Made by a program: the position numbers and the translations under genes
Notes under the pieces: model-generated
The model's database searches: none
What the model was told of the DNA's origin: nothing
What the model saw: only the letters and a program-made list of their open reading frames with translations
Part shown: one piece after another, positions 19,277 to 29,404 of the stretch
Layout of the letters: every line of letters starts with the position of its first letter
Numbering within the stretch: the first letter of the stretch is position 1
From: Pleionea sp. CnH1-48
Lineage (GTDB): Bacteria > Pseudomonadota > Gammaproteobacteria > Enterobacterales > Kangiellaceae
Direction of reading: 5' to 3'
Length of the DNA: 64,000 nt
NCBI RefSeq assembly: GCF_024124665.1
Contig: NZ_JAMXSB010000011.1
Coordinates: 62,001 to 126,000 of the forward strand

Positions 19277-20227
19277 ATGATGCGTCAAGGTTTACTCTTT
19301 CTGGCACTGGCTAGCTTTTGGCTGCAAGCAGTTGCTGGCCCTAACAGTACCCAACAACGACCTATCCGAATTATTACCAATAACTGGACCAGCCAAATTG
19401 TGCTAGCTCATATTACAGGTGAGCTCTTTAAACAACAGGGATATCCGGTTAAATATGTTTCTTCCTCTACGGCCCAACAATGGGGAGCCTTGGCTCATGG
19501 CGCTGCTCATGTTCAGGTCGAAGTATGGGAAGGCACCATGTCAGAAAAATTCAATGATATGGCTCAACGAGGACTGATTGTAGACGCGGGTACGCACGAC
19601 GCGACTACCCGAGAAGATTGGTGGTATCCCAAGTATGTAGAGCCGCTATGCCCAGGTCTGCCTGACTGGCAGGCTCTCAAAAAGTGTGCGGCCATTTTTT
19701 CGACCCAAGGCAACCAGACAGGCACTTACTATGCGGGCCCCTGGGAAAAACCGGATGAAGCCAGAGTAAGAGCTTTAGCTTTAAACTTTGATATCGTTTT
19801 ATTAAAAGAAAGTGATGACTTATGGCGAGTTTTGTCTAAAGCCTATGACGAAAAGCGCCCTATTGTGCTTTTTAACTGGACACCTAATTGGGTTGAATCT
19901 CGCTACGAAGGACAATTTGTAGAGTTCCCAGCTTATGCCCCAGAGTGCGAAACTCAACCAGAGTGGGGAGTTAATAAAAATCTCGTATATGACTGCGGCA
20001 ATCCGGCCAATGGCTGGCTCAAAAAAGCAGCATGGCCAGGTATGAAAAACCAATGGCCTTGCGCTTATCAGTTACTCGAAAAAATTAACTTCAGCAATCA
20101 ACAACTCGCCAATGCGTCGGCTTTAGTGGTATTAAAAAAGATGTCTCATTTACAGGCTGCACAGCATTGGTTAAAAGAAAATAAAAACATTTGGTCTCCT
20201 TGGTTGCCTCAGGGTTGTCAGCCATGA
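19277..20227 (+). CDS. Periplasmic glycine-betaine/choline-type (OpuAC) binding protein
   Basis: A 316-residue exported protein with a signal peptide (about 1-21, '[13 protein letters not shown]'). The body has the OpuAC/ProX pattern: '[21 protein letters not shown]', '[12 protein letters not shown]', '[12 protein letters not shown]', '[14 protein letters not shown]' and '[21 protein letters not shown]'. The tryptophans in these motifs are the usual aromatic-cage ligands for quaternary amines. No ABC permease or ATPase is adjacent. Its stop overlaps the start of a hybrid histidine kinase by 4 nt, so it probably works as the ligand-sensing partner of that kinase rather than in uptake. Confidence 0.88.
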   Translation: MMRQGLLFLALASFWLQAVAGPNSTQQRPIRIITNNWTSQIVLAHITGELFKQQGYPVKYVSSSTAQQWGALAHGAAHVQVEVWEGTMSEKFNDMAQRGLIVDAGTHDATTREDWWYPKYVEPLCPGLPDWQALKKCAAIFSTQGNQTGTYYAGPWEKPDEARVRALALNFDIVLLKESDDLWRVLSKAYDEKRPIVLFNWTPNWVESRYEGQFVEFPAYAPECETQPEWGVNKNLVYDCGNPANGWLKKAAWPGMKNQWPCAYQLLEKINFSNQQLANASALVVLKKMSHLQAAQHWLKENKNIWSPWLPQGCQP

Positions 20228-22644
20228 CATCACCGCCTTCACAATATGATTCTATTGCAACACAACTCATTCGCCGTGTGTTCATATTCTATTGCCTGGT
20301 CGCAATCACTGTCACTCTTGTCCATATCGTTCAAGAATATCGACATACTCAACGAACAATTGTCGAAGAACTAAAAAACTATGAATTAATTTTTAGCCCT
20401 GTACTCAGCCAAGCGCTGTGGGAACTTGATAGAGAAAGAACTCAGACTATTCTCCAAGGAATTTATCAAGTTCCCATTGTCACGGGGGTTAAAATTGAGT
20501 TAGTCAATGAGTCCATGCCTTTCGAGTCCATTGGCTCGACACCATCGCGTCCTATTCCTGATATCTCATCAAACAACGACGCATTTGGCGAGTACTTTTT
20601 TTATCAGTTCCCTATTAATTACGAAATTTTTGGCGAGCAAAAACAGCTGGGCACGGCCACACTTTATTCTCATTCATCGGTTGTTTTAAATCGCGTTCAA
20701 CTTGGCTTCGCTTTTATTGTTATCAACGCCATTATCAAAGGTGTAGCTCTGTGGCTTATCTTTCTTTGGATAAGTAAAAAGTGGTTATTAGAACCTTTGA
20801 CCAGGCTGATTAACGCCATTACACAAGTTAAGTTCGACAACCTGACTGAAGCCAAGATCGACTTAAAGCTAGAGCAAAATAATGAGCTGCGAGTTATAGA
20901 GCAATCATTTTCTGCCATGATTGAAGAGTTAGCCGAGGCTAAACAACAGGTCATCAACTTCAATCACAAATTAGAGCAACAGGTGACGGAACGAACCCAT
21001 GATTTACAACAAGCCAAAGAAGAGGCCGAACAAGCTCTGCATATAAAGTCGGCGTTTCTCGCTAACATGAGCCATGAAATACGCACACCTATGAATGGCG
21101 TTATCGGCATGCTTGACCTTATGGAACAGTTGCCACTGGACAAACAACAAAGCCACTATCTTAATGTTGCTCGGTCAAGCGCAAACTCTTTGCTTACTCT
21201 TATTAACGATATTCTTGATTTTTCCAAAATAGAAGCCGGAAAGCTTGAGTTTGACGAGGTAGATTTTGATTTACGCACTCGGCTGGGTGACTGGACCGAA
21301 GTCAATGCGCACAAAGCGCAACAAAAAGGATTAGAGTTAGTGTTGGATGTCAGCCAGATTCAACACACTATGGTAAAAGGCGATCCTGATCGCGTACGGC
21401 AGATACTCAACAATCTGTTAAGTAACGCCATTAAGTTTACCCAAGATGGCGAAATTGTTATTCGCGCGGAGTTAAAAGAAACCAACACAGGCCGACTTAA
21501 ATTTAGCTGCGCTATCGAAGACACAGGCATTGGCATTGCAAAAGAAAAACAAGACCAACTTTTTGAATCCTTTACGCAAGCCGATACTTCGACGACTCGA
21601 AAGTATGGAGGCACTGGACTCGGATTATCCATTACGCGGCAATTATGTCGACTTATGAACGGTGACATTCATGTAAAAAGTAAAGAAGGTGTCGGAAGTC
21701 GATTCTATTTCTATATTATTCTTAACAAAGGCGCCCCACTCACTGGCAGCATCCCAACCATTGATCTGACGGATCAACCTATCTTGATTGTTGATGACAA
21801 CGCCACCAACCGTGAAGTGTTATCGACTCAACTCAACCACTGGGGAGCCAAAGTGACAGAAGCCGAAGATGGTCCTCGAGCTTTATCTATACTTGCTACC
21901 CGAGCCACTCAAAAAAAACCGATGTTTACCATCGCTATTCTTGATTTCAGTATGCCGGATATGGACGGAATGGAACTTGGTAAACGCATCAAAGAACATC
22001 CCGCCTATCAGTCAATTCGACTCATCATGATGACGTCTATCATGCAGCAAGGCGACGTGCAAAAATATGCGGACGTTGGTTTTCATGGTTATTTTTCTAA
22101 GCCCGCAACCCCCTCAGATTTACTCGACGCCCTTGCCATTACACTGGACGGTGGCGATTCTTTGCAACAAGCACAACCTTTAATCACACAAAACTACATC
22201 AGAGATCTCAAGATTCAAAGTCGACGTTCTCCCACACCAAAATGGCCCAAAGACAGTAAAATTCTGGTGGTAGAAGACAATCAGGTGAATCAGATGGTCA
22301 CAACCAGTCTGTTAAAAACGATGGGGTTAGCTAGTGATATAGCCATCAACGGACAAGATGCTCTGACTCGCCTAAATACCTCAAAAGAAGAGACTTATCG
22401 TCTTATATTGATGGATTGTCAGATGCCCGAAATGGATGGTTACGAAGCCACTCGCCACATTCGTCAGGGTAAGGCAGGTCAACACTATCAAAACGTAAAA
22501 ATCATTGCCTTAACGGCTGGCGCTATGGCCAAAGACAAAGAGAAGTGTATTCAATCCGGTATGGATGACTACCTAACCAAGCCGTTACGCGCAGAACGCC
22601 TAAGAGCATTGCTGGAGCAATACTTGCTTTCCGTCCACGAATAA
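20224..22644 (+). CDS. Hybrid sensor histidine kinase with two receiver domains
   Basis: About 806 residues from the ATG at 20224, which overlaps the binding-protein stop (ATGA). Layout: transmembrane helix at about 17-37; periplasmic loop at about 40-160; second helix at about 165-185; HAMP; a coiled coil; HisKA with H284 in '[13 protein letters not shown]'; HATPase with N-box '[11 protein letters not shown]' and G-box 'GTGLGLSI'; receiver 1 with D574 ('[12 protein letters not shown]'); receiver 2 with D731 ('[13 protein letters not shown]'). There is no Hpt domain and no DNA-binding output, so a separate Hpt or regulator must take the phosphate. Start choice and coupling tie it to the binding protein. 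Confidence 0.93.
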   Translation: MTSPPSQYDSIATQLIRRVFIFYCLVAITVTLVHIVQEYRHTQRTIVEELKNYELIFSPVLSQALWELDRERTQTILQGIYQVPIVTGVKIELVNESMPFESIGSTPSRPIPDISSNNDAFGEYFFYQFPINYEIFGEQKQLGTATLYSHSSVVLNRVQLGFAFIVINAIIKGVALWLIFLWISKKWLLEPLTRLINAITQVKFDNLTEAKIDLKLEQNNELRVIEQSFSAMIEELAEAKQQVINFNHKLEQQVTERTHDLQQAKEEAEQALHIKSAFLANMSHEIRTPMNGVIGMLDLMEQLPLDKQQSHYLNVARSSANSLLTLINDILDFSKIEAGKLEFDEVDFDLRTRLGDWTEVNAHKAQQKGLELVLDVSQIQHTMVKGDPDRVRQILNNLLSNAIKFTQDGEIVIRAELKETNTGRLKFSCAIEDTGIGIAKEKQDQLFESFTQADTSTTRKYGGTGLGLSITRQLCRLMNGDIHVKSKEGVGSRFYFYIILNKGAPLTGSIPTIDLTDQPILIVDDNATNREVLSTQLNHWGAKVTEAEDGPRALSILATRATQKKPMFTIAILDFSMPDMDGMELGKRIKEHPAYQSIRLIMMTSIMQQGDVQKYADVGFHGYFSKPATPSDLLDALAITLDGGDSLQQAQPLITQNYIRDLKIQSRRSPTPKWPKDSKILVVEDNQVNQMVTTSLLKTMGLASDIAINGQDALTRLNTSKEETYRLILMDCQMPEMDGYEATRHIRQGKAGQHYQNVKIIALTAGAMAKDKEKCIQSGMDDYLTKPLRAERLRALLEQYLLSVHE

Positions 22645-22675
22645 TCTAGCTTCCACGAAGCTGAACTAACTGCTC

Positions 22676-23179
22676 TCAGGCTCTAACCAGTTTATATTCT
22701 CTCAACCAATGACGAACCTGATCGGCATGAGGTCTCCATGCCTGCCAGCAGGACTCAGCCCATTGCTGCACCCACTGTCTTTGAGCGACAGGCGTTTGAG
22801 CAACAGCCACATTCTGAATGGTCACATGTCCCCTATCCGCTGGCGGTTGCAATCTGTCGAATACTGGATGAAACTGTCTGATCATCTCACTAACAGCCGC
22901 ACTCGCCTGATTCTGCTCAAAAGAATATTCTAATACCAGACACAAAGACATGAGACGAGTGGCCATCCACTGATTAGCGCGCCGATTATCTGGCCCAGGA
23001 TGTTGAACAGCATAACAATCTACAGCCAAAGCACTCGATTCTCGATAGGCGGGCTCTGAGTACTCCTTCGCCATAAAAATTCCAAACAGATTCCAGCAAG
23101 CTGCGGATGAGCGCATAAAGGGATGCGTTGGCCCTTCCATCGCCATCAGCTCAGCTCCACATCCGACACAAGACTCCAT
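22676..23179 (-). CDS. DUF5946 family protein
   Basis: About 167 residues from the ATG at 23179, with GGGGAGA upstream (a TTG 15 nt earlier is less likely). 'CVGCGAEL' at the N-terminus looks like a small CxxC metal site; 'GPTHPFMRSSAACWNLFG', 'EYSEPAYRESSALAVDCYAVQ' and the conserved 'HPG' match DUF5946. The rest is helical. Function unknown. It is convergent with the hybrid kinase and separated from it by only 31 nt. Confidence 0.75.
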   Translation of the reverse strand: MESCVGCGAELMAMEGPTHPFMRSSAACWNLFGIFMAKEYSEPAYRESSALAVDCYAVQHPGPDNRRANQWMATRLMSLCLVLEYSFEQNQASAAVSEMIRQFHPVFDRLQPPADRGHVTIQNVAVAQTPVAQRQWVQQWAESCWQAWRPHADQVRHWLREYKLVRA

Positions 23180-23259
23180 AGCCGTTCTCCCCAATCATTC
23201 CTAACATCCTGTGTATTGATTAAGGTTTAACAAATAACGAGAAAACCGTCCAGAACCAC

Positions 23260-23275
23260 TGGCATAAACTTTGCC
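23260..23275 (+). promoter_or_regulatory. Sigma-54 promoter upstream of the kinase/NtrC pair
   Basis: TGGCAT-N5-TTGCC matches the -24/-12 consensus (TGGCAC-N5-TTGCW) at all but two edge positions, with correct spacing. Transcription would start near 23287, about 100 nt before the kinase ATG. The downstream regulator is a sigma-54 activator, so the operon is likely autoregulated. A TTTCC/GGAAA dyad (23320-23337) and a GAGGAGT/ACTCCTC hairpin (23352-23368) lie in the leader. Confidence 0.7.
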
Positions 23276-23384
23276 ACTTCATTTAGTAATGGGATATATA
23301 GGCCTTATCACGCATTTTATTTCCCCATATCAGGAAACTAACGTTAAGATAGAGGAGTAACACTCCTCATATCAGGAAAACTTC

Positions 23385-24710
23385 ATGTCTCTAAAAAGTG
23401 TTATTTTTGCCAGCATGTTCGCCATTTTGCTGCTCATTTTGACGGTGAACACCTGGTTTTTACACCATCTAACGGAATCCGTTAGCAAACAACTGGGCAG
23501 CTCCGCTTTTGAAGTGAGTAAAAGCACTGTCGAATCGATGCTCAGCCACAACCTCAATCGAGAAGTGTTATATATTCAGCATCAGTTCGCCTTTGTTGGT
23601 TCCGACGAAAGCTCCCAACCAAGAACCCGAGTGCTGCCTTTTGGCGGTCAACTCAACCTGGCCCAGAGTGTTGAGTTGCGATTGAGAGATCAACAGAATA
23701 GTCGCTCGATTATGCTCAAACGTGGCAAACAATCTGTCGACATTCCTATCCCACGAACCGCTGTCGAAAAACGTCTGGAAACCACTCAACAGCAAATTAT
23801 TCTATCCAGTCTGCTGATAATGACTGTCGCACTGATTCTGTTTTACTGGCTAAGCCGCAAGTTAACTCAACCACTTAAAACACTCTGTCATGTCAGCGAG
23901 TCGATTGGTCAGGGCAACTTTGGTATTCAGGTAGAGCAAAGCAAAAAACCGCTCAGTTACGAAGTCAACGATCTGGTCAACGCAGTCAACAAAATGTCAG
24001 GAGAGCTGCAACGACTCGAACAGGAAAAACAACACTGGCAGGAACAAAAGCAAACCTCAGAATTATCAGATATTGCTCGTGGTTTAGCGCATAGTATTCG
24101 CAACCCACTCAACACCATTGGATTATCCCTCGGTGAGCTGGCTCATCGAAATCCCGAACAGCGTTCATTAACCGATATCATTAATACTCAGATTAAGCGA
24201 ATTGATCTGAGTCTAAAGAATCTGATGGCCATCGCGACCCACGAAAAAATTCCTCAACACTCTGTGGATATCGCAACACTGTGTCACAACTTAAAACATG
24301 AGGTTGAACAACAATGTGCCCATACCGAGGTAATACTTGAAGGTGAAAAAGAACTCTATGTTAAAGGAGTCGAATCCGAACTCTATAGTGTCTTCCACTC
24401 TTTGATGATCAACGCAGCAGAAAGCTATCCAGCGCAGCAAGAAAACGGTGTCATTACGGTAATCCTCTCTACAGAAGGAGAACAAAAAACTCTACTCATT
24501 AAAGATCAGGGACAAGGTATTGCTCAAGATTATTTGGACAACCTCTTTAAACCTCACACCAGCAGTAAAGTTAGCGGCTCAGGCATGGGTCTTTACATTG
24601 CCCGACGAATCGTGAGAGGTCGTTACCATGGTGACATCGAATTGCTCGAAACCTCACCGGCTGGTAGTTGTTTTAAAATAACGTTAAATGATAGAAAAGT
24701 AACCGAATGA
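23385..24710 (+). CDS. Membrane sensor histidine kinase of an NtrC-type system
   Basis: A 441-residue kinase. An N-terminal helix (about 5-27), a periplasmic domain of about 115 residues, a second helix (about 140-160), HAMP, then HisKA with H236 in 'RGLAHSIRNPLNTIG' and an HATPase with 'MINAAES' (N-box) and 'KDQGQGIAQDY', 'GSGMGLYIARRIV'. The HSIRNPL box is the type seen with NtrC-family partners. The stop overlaps the regulator start by 4 nt (ATGA). The start ATG follows AGGA at 23374-23377. The signal is unknown. Confidence 0.93.
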   Translation: MSLKSVIFASMFAILLLILTVNTWFLHHLTESVSKQLGSSAFEVSKSTVESMLSHNLNREVLYIQHQFAFVGSDESSQPRTRVLPFGGQLNLAQSVELRLRDQQNSRSIMLKRGKQSVDIPIPRTAVEKRLETTQQQIILSSLLIMTVALILFYWLSRKLTQPLKTLCHVSESIGQGNFGIQVEQSKKPLSYEVNDLVNAVNKMSGELQRLEQEKQHWQEQKQTSELSDIARGLAHSIRNPLNTIGLSLGELAHRNPEQRSLTDIINTQIKRIDLSLKNLMAIATHEKIPQHSVDIATLCHNLKHEVEQQCAHTEVILEGEKELYVKGVESELYSVFHSLMINAAESYPAQQENGVITVILSTEGEQKTLLIKDQGQGIAQDYLDNLFKPHTSSKVSGSGMGLYIARRIVRGRYHGDIELLETSPAGSCFKITLNDRKVTE

Positions 24711-26062
24711 AATTACTCATAGTTGAAGATGAATTAGAACAGCGCACCTTACTTAGACAAATTATAGAAAGTGCTACTGACTATCAACTTTATGATGCGG
24801 CTTCGGCAGAAGAAGCACTGGAGTTGATGCGTCGTTATCCTATCGATGTGGTGTTTTCTGATTGGAAATTGCCAGGAATGGATGGGCTGACTTTACTCGA
24901 AAACATCAAACAGGATTATCCCGAGGTGGCTTTTATTTTAGCAACCGCCTACGGCAGCATCAGTCATGCTGTCACTTCGATTCGAGCGGGCGCCGATGAT
25001 TATTTATCGAAGCCTTTTGAGCGAGATGAATTATTGTTTACGCTTAAAAAAACAGAACAAAGCCTGACACTCAAAAAAGAAAATGCTGAACTCAAACTGC
25101 AACAAGGCGAACGCAATCGGCTCGTAGATATTATTGGCCGAGCACCTAAGATGCAAAAGCTTTTTGCTCAGGTCGAGCGTTTGTCGGCAACGGATGTCAC
25201 CGTATTGATCCACGGCGAAAGCGGCACAGGAAAAGAACTGGTAGCACGAGCATTGCATCAGCTGTCTCCCAGAAAAGAAGCTCTCTTTTTGCCCGTTAAC
25301 TGTTCTACTATTCCAGAGTCGATTGCAGAGGCCGAACTTTTTGGCGCCGAAAAAGGAGCCTATACCGGCGCCCAACATCGCAAGATAGGCAAAATAGAAG
25401 CCGCCAATGGTGGTACTCTGTTTCTTGATGAAGTCGCAGAGCTGCCTCTATCGATTCAAGCAAAACTGTTACGCTTCCTTCAAGAAGGCAGCATTATACG
25501 AGTCGGTGGCACTGAAGAAATTCAAATGCAGGTACGCATTTTGGCAGCGTCTCACAAAAATCTGGCTGACGAAGTGTCACAAGGCAACTTTCGCGAAGAT
25601 CTCTTCTATCGACTCAATGTGATTCCTCTGTCAATTCCCGCCCTGCGAGAACGCAAAGAAGACATGGCCGATCTGGTTGCCTTTTTTGCCGAGCAATACG
25701 CAACCAAACATCATTGTGAGCAAGTATCTTTTAATCCTAAAGCATGGCAAAGCATGTTGAGTTACCACTGGCCAGGTAATGTCAGGGAGCTATCAAACTT
25801 ACTTGAGCGTATTACCATCATGCAGGCGGGAGAAGTCGTCTCTCCTGCTGATCTGCCTTTTACCAAAGAACAACTTCCTCTTTCTGAACACTTTGACTTG
25901 CCAGAACAAGGTCTTCACTGGGAATCTTTCGAAAAAGACATTTTGCAGCAGGCGTTAACACAAGCCAATAACAACAGAACACAAGCAGCGAAGTTGTTAG
26001 GCTTAAGTTACAAAGCCTTTTTATATCGACTCGAAAAACATCAAGTCCAATTCCCCAAATAG
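24707..26062 (+). CDS. NtrC-family sigma-54-dependent response regulator
   Basis: A 451-residue activator. Receiver with D52 ('VVFSDWKLPGMDG') and K in 'YLSKPFERDE'. The AAA+ domain has Walker A GESGTGKE, the sigma-54 contact loop GAYTGA (a variant of GAFTGA common in this family), Walker B 'GGTLFLDEVAEL' and 'LNVIPLSIPALRERKEDM'. A Fis-type helix-turn-helix ends the protein ('ALTQANNNRTQAAKLLGLSYKA'). It works with the upstream kinase, and two sigma-54-like promoters flank the pair. Confidence 0.95.
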   Translation: MKLLIVEDELEQRTLLRQIIESATDYQLYDAASAEEALELMRRYPIDVVFSDWKLPGMDGLTLLENIKQDYPEVAFILATAYGSISHAVTSIRAGADDYLSKPFERDELLFTLKKTEQSLTLKKENAELKLQQGERNRLVDIIGRAPKMQKLFAQVERLSATDVTVLIHGESGTGKELVARALHQLSPRKEALFLPVNCSTIPESIAEAELFGAEKGAYTGAQHRKIGKIEAANGGTLFLDEVAELPLSIQAKLLRFLQEGSIIRVGGTEEIQMQVRILAASHKNLADEVSQGNFREDLFYRLNVIPLSIPALRERKEDMADLVAFFAEQYATKHHCEQVSFNPKAWQSMLSYHWPGNVRELSNLLERITIMQAGEVVSPADLPFTKEQLPLSEHFDLPEQGLHWESFEKDILQQALTQANNNRTQAAKLLGLSYKAFLYRLEKHQVQFPK

Positions 26063-26161
26063 GGAACCTATGATGTTTTGCGGATAAAGTAAAACAATTA
26101 AAAATCAGTGGAGATAGCAACTTAGTCATTAAAAACAAACACTTATAGAAAATATAAAAAG

Positions 26162-26177
26162 TGGCACGATGCTTGAG
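26162..26177 (+). promoter_or_regulatory. Sigma-54-like promoter upstream of the 26248 gene
   Basis: TGGCAC-N5-TTGAG: the -24 element is perfect, the -12 element lacks the usual GC (GA instead), and the spacing is correct. Predicted start near 26188. A TTCCC-N6-GGGAA dyad at 26051-26066, about 110 nt upstream, could be the activator site and overlaps the end of the regulator gene. Confidence 0.6.
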
Positions 26178-26247
26178 TTACTCTACTTGAAGCTAACCAG
26201 GGCACAGGCCCTAATAGCGAATTAAAACTTTAATGGAGAAACAAAAA

Positions 26248-26826
26248 ATGAAATCAATGAAAAAGCTAGTATTAGTGACAGCCCTTGCAAGCTTAGGTTT
26301 AACCGGATGGGCAACCGCTGAAGAACAAGAAAAACAGATTTCAGTATTTATCAGTCAGGACAATGACGAAGCCGCAAAGGTTGATCTAAAAGTGGATGGT
26401 GACGTTGCTGTTTTCCAACTGCCCGAGCTGGCGGAAGGCGAAACCAAAGTGATTACAACTAAAAATGGCAAAAACCTAACGATCCAGAAACTCGATGGCA
26501 AACTTTCTATCGATATTGATGGCGAGCCTGTAGTGCTTCCTGATCTGGAAGGTGACCACATGATGGCAAGAATTCACTCAGTTCCAGATATGTTGCATCA
26601 TCGTCACAAAGGATTGCGCATTATGGGCGATACGTTAACAAAAGAACAACGCCAAGCTATCAATGATGCGTTACTCGCAACTGGCTATGATAAAAAAGTT
26701 CTATTTATCGAAAGCGATATGGTCTTTGTGACAGAAGATTCAGAAAATGTATTTAAGCACAGCAGCGATGGAGGCGATGTAAAAGTTGAACGCATCGTTA
26801 TTAAGAAAACTGAAAAGAAGAATTAA
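26248..26826 (+). CDS. Small exported protein, probable target of the kinase/NtrC pair
   Basis: About 192 residues from the ATG at 26248 (GGAG at 26235-26238). A signal peptide (MKSMKKLVLVTALASLGLTGWATA) is followed by an acidic, hydrophilic, beta-rich protein with no cysteine and no recognised domain; histidines cluster in 'HSVPDMLHHRHKGLRIMG', possibly binding metal. Immediately downstream of an NtrC-type activator and behind a sigma-54-like promoter, so it is likely a regulated periplasmic stress or signalling protein. No homologue name can be offered. Confidence 0.7.
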   Translation: MKSMKKLVLVTALASLGLTGWATAEEQEKQISVFISQDNDEAAKVDLKVDGDVAVFQLPELAEGETKVITTKNGKNLTIQKLDGKLSIDIDGEPVVLPDLEGDHMMARIHSVPDMLHHRHKGLRIMGDTLTKEQRQAINDALLATGYDKKVLFIESDMVFVTEDSENVFKHSSDGGDVKVERIVIKKTEKKN

Positions 26827-27473
26827 TTGATATCAGGCCTGTTGCTCTTAGGCTGCGATCATCAGTCCAAGCTCAACAGGCCCAGAATCGCCAACCGATC
26901 TCTAACTCCCCCCAGTTATCCCGCTCCTTTGCCTATATAGCTTTTTCTTTCTATTCCACAAAAAACCAGAGCGAGTTGAATTTTTCAGTATAAAAAACGA
27001 ACGTAATACCCAGCATTTACTTGAAGAAAATCAAACATGATCTAGCAGATTAAATTTTAATCTTAAAGCTATACGTTGCCAAACCAGAAGACTGACACTT
27101 AATACAACAGTTCAAAATAGCAGCTCAGCTCTTAACCCTAAAAGTATCACAAGCAACCAAGAGTATTCATAAAAACCATACTGATTAAGTTGAAAAGCTC
27201 TTCTATAAATATTTTTCATTTTTCTAACAACCGTTCAATATCTAATCATAATCACCATCCACTCTTAATATAATTGACCTGATCAACCTGATTATTCCCA
27301 TAAAACACCCCAAAACATCCCGGTAGTTAGAGTTTTATCCCCATTTTGCCTGCCATTTTCATAGCCCGAAAACGCCGCTCCTCATTAAACTAGCCGCCGA
27401 TTTCATTAAGGTTTGCAGAGCGGACTCGGCAAACGAATAACACAAAAAATATGCAAACATGCAGGAGTTGTTT
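26827..27473. other. Long AT-rich intergenic region
   Basis: About 650 bases. A 9-bp inverted repeat (GGCCTGTTG at 26836-26844, CAACAGGCC at 26874-26882) near the start may terminate the upstream gene. The rest is AT-rich with many short in-frame stops; no conserved gene, RNA or clear promoter is visible. Confidence 0.5.
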
Positions 27474-29150
27474 ATGTTAAAAAAATCAATAAGTATTGCT
27501 TTGTCAGTAATGGCAATGAATATGGCCATCGCTCAAAAAGCGACTGACCAGACACCAATGGCCTCTTCATTGGATGTAGTAAAAGAAACTCGTAAAAGCC
27601 ATGCGCCCATTATTGTTTCATCAGACATAATGAATGTTATTGCAGAATGGCAAGGGGAACATAATCCATCGTATCGTGAAGTCTTAATCGCAGAAGAGCG
27701 CCACGACTTAATAGAAAGTTTCCTTGAGTATGGCCGACTTTCACGAACATTTATTACGCTATCAAGCTATGTTAAACAACATGCTCCCAATCAATGGGAG
27801 TACATTCAAGATCACTACTCTGAAGAAGACATTCAATCAAAAAGTGAAGTTCGATTATTTGATATTTTGATCACTAATCATTCAACTGTATTTGACGAAT
27901 GGCAGAAAAAAGCCCTATCTCCCTCCTTTAAACGATTCGCAGATTTTGCCAAAGCCAAAGATCCAGAAAGTTATTATCAATGGGAAGAACGGTCGGAAAT
28001 ACCCTCGAAAGAAGTCACGTTGTATCAATACGCCGAAGAACATTACCCAGAAATGGTCGAAGAAATGATTTCAACCTTACGTCCGACCCGTCCCTGGTTG
28101 CCTTCTCCTGGAGGTCCTCGAGGCAATGATTGCGAGTGTACTGTTGTTACAGGCTTCCAAAATCTCCCCACAGGCTATCAGCAATTTCCGGTTTGGGAAT
28201 ATAAGAACAAAAACAATAACCCCAGCAAGCACAAAAAAATCTGGAAAGAGTCCTTTTATGCTTCTCACTATGGCGAAGCTTACGTATATGGTCGAGGGCA
28301 TCAATTAGACTTAGCTGATACCGATGTGAGACGCACCAATAAATCTGAAATCACTACACGCATTTTATGCGAAGACGAGAATGGTTACGCCTGTTCAGGT
28401 TGTAGTGCTAACTTAGATATCTATGCCCTTTACGGCAGCAACCTGCAAGTAAACAACGACCAATGGTCTTGGTTTGGAGGGCATTCGGAAGCATCAGCCA
28501 AAGATTCTGTTAACCTTAAAATCAACTTAAATAATGGATATGTTAAGGCGGTCGATAAAAGTCTGATTTTAAGTCAATCAAATAAGCAAGAGTTTAAATC
28601 AGACAAACTTATGGATGTGATCAATGATGCAGTAAGTCTGTATAAACAAATTAATAAAGACAAAGACGGCAACATTACTGCGGGAGACTTAGGTGAGTAT
28701 GGAAAAATCGCTGCAAAAACTTATAAAGATGTGAAATCTATGGTCAAAATCACGGGTAAAAAAGGCACCAGCAATGAACAAATGTTGGTGGAATATAATA
28801 CCAATACCGATTCTGATGCTGCCACTCATACCCTACTGCAAAACCGTCACTACTCAGCAGAAATGACCAGCACAGGAGAACTGGTTTATTCTGGTAAAGG
28901 TCGTCATCGCACCAACAACAGCTATTACGCCAGCAGCTCCGCTCTCGCCATTGCCGTCAGTGGAATGCAATGCACTACTAATGTTACCGTGACTCCTAAA
29001 AATACAGGCTGCTGGGTACACTCCAGTGTTTACCGTTCTCCTTATCACAACAATAGCACTCCCAAAGACAGCGTGGCTCAGTTCCTGCAATACAACTTGA
29101 ATAAGCCAAACATAGACACCAGCGCCCATTTCTCGTGTGTCTCTCCTTAA
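27474..29150 (+). CDS. Large secreted protein of unknown family with EF-hand-like loop
   Basis: About 558 residues from the ATG at 27474 (AGGAG 6 nt upstream). A signal peptide (MLKKSISIALSVMAMNMAIAQ) precedes a helical N-terminal half without cysteine. Then comes a cysteine-rich region: 'GNDCECTVV', 'CEDENGYACSGCSANLD', and C-terminal 'MQCTTN', 'TGCWVHSS' and a final cysteine. 'NKDKDGNITAGD' is an EF-hand-like calcium loop (N1, D3, D5, D12). I do not recognise the family; it could be an adhesin, toxin or enzyme. Tyrosine- and asparagine-rich stretches favour a surface or extracellular role. Confidence 0.65.
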   Translation: MLKKSISIALSVMAMNMAIAQKATDQTPMASSLDVVKETRKSHAPIIVSSDIMNVIAEWQGEHNPSYREVLIAEERHDLIESFLEYGRLSRTFITLSSYVKQHAPNQWEYIQDHYSEEDIQSKSEVRLFDILITNHSTVFDEWQKKALSPSFKRFADFAKAKDPESYYQWEERSEIPSKEVTLYQYAEEHYPEMVEEMISTLRPTRPWLPSPGGPRGNDCECTVVTGFQNLPTGYQQFPVWEYKNKNNNPSKHKKIWKESFYASHYGEAYVYGRGHQLDLADTDVRRTNKSEITTRILCEDENGYACSGCSANLDIYALYGSNLQVNNDQWSWFGGHSEASAKDSVNLKINLNNGYVKAVDKSLILSQSNKQEFKSDKLMDVINDAVSLYKQINKDKDGNITAGDLGEYGKIAAKTYKDVKSMVKITGKKGTSNEQMLVEYNTNTDSDAATHTLLQNRHYSAEMTSTGELVYSGKGRHRTNNSYYASSSALAIAVSGMQCTTNVTVTPKNTGCWVHSSVYRSPYHNNSTPKDSVAQFLQYNLNKPNIDTSAHFSCVSP

Positions 29151-29171
29151 ACACCAATAATACTCATCACA

Positions 29172-29202
29172 TGCCTCCTTTATCTCCAGATCAAAGGAGG
29201 CA
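29172..29202. terminator. Hairpin after the secreted protein gene
   Basis: TGCCTCCTTT (29172-29181) pairs with AAAGGAGGCA (29193-29202) around an 11-nt loop, 21 nt after the stop. A probable terminator for the secreted-protein gene. Confidence 0.6.
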
Positions 29203-29307
29203 CTCCTTAATAATCATCTATGAGCCACCATACTCTGGTAATTTCTGGCCGACTTATCGTATCAAACAGCCATTGTCCAATATTTATTAATTTTTAAGAC
29301 AACACTT

Positions 29308-29340
29308 TCTAGTAAAAAACCAGAATGTCATTTTTAGTGA
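29308..29340 (-). repeat. Second copy of the 3' end of ggt (left flank of islet)
   Basis: The reverse strand reads T-K-N-D-I-L-V-F-Y-stop, matching the last codons of ggt (T-K-N-G-T-L-V-F-Y-stop) at 31088-31120. The first 17 bp (TCTAGTAAAAAACCAGA) are identical in both copies and 28 of 33 positions match. It is preceded by no ggt coding sequence. The two copies flank the small-gene islet, as expected for insertion at the 3' end of a gene. Confidence 0.65.
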
Positions 29341-29359
29341 AAAGAATAAAAAAGACACC

Positions 29360-29400
29360 CATCATTCTCCTTGTCAATGTGAAAGACGGGGTCCTTTATC
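29360..29400. repeat. Islet repeat R1
   Basis: Copy 1 of a repeat whose core is GAAAGAYGGGKGTCCTYTATC; this copy lacks one T in the core. It shares about 20 further bases on its left ('CTCCTTGTCAAT') with R2. It lies between the ggt-tail copy and the hairpin at 29405. Confidence 0.6.
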
Positions 29401-29404
29401 TTTC

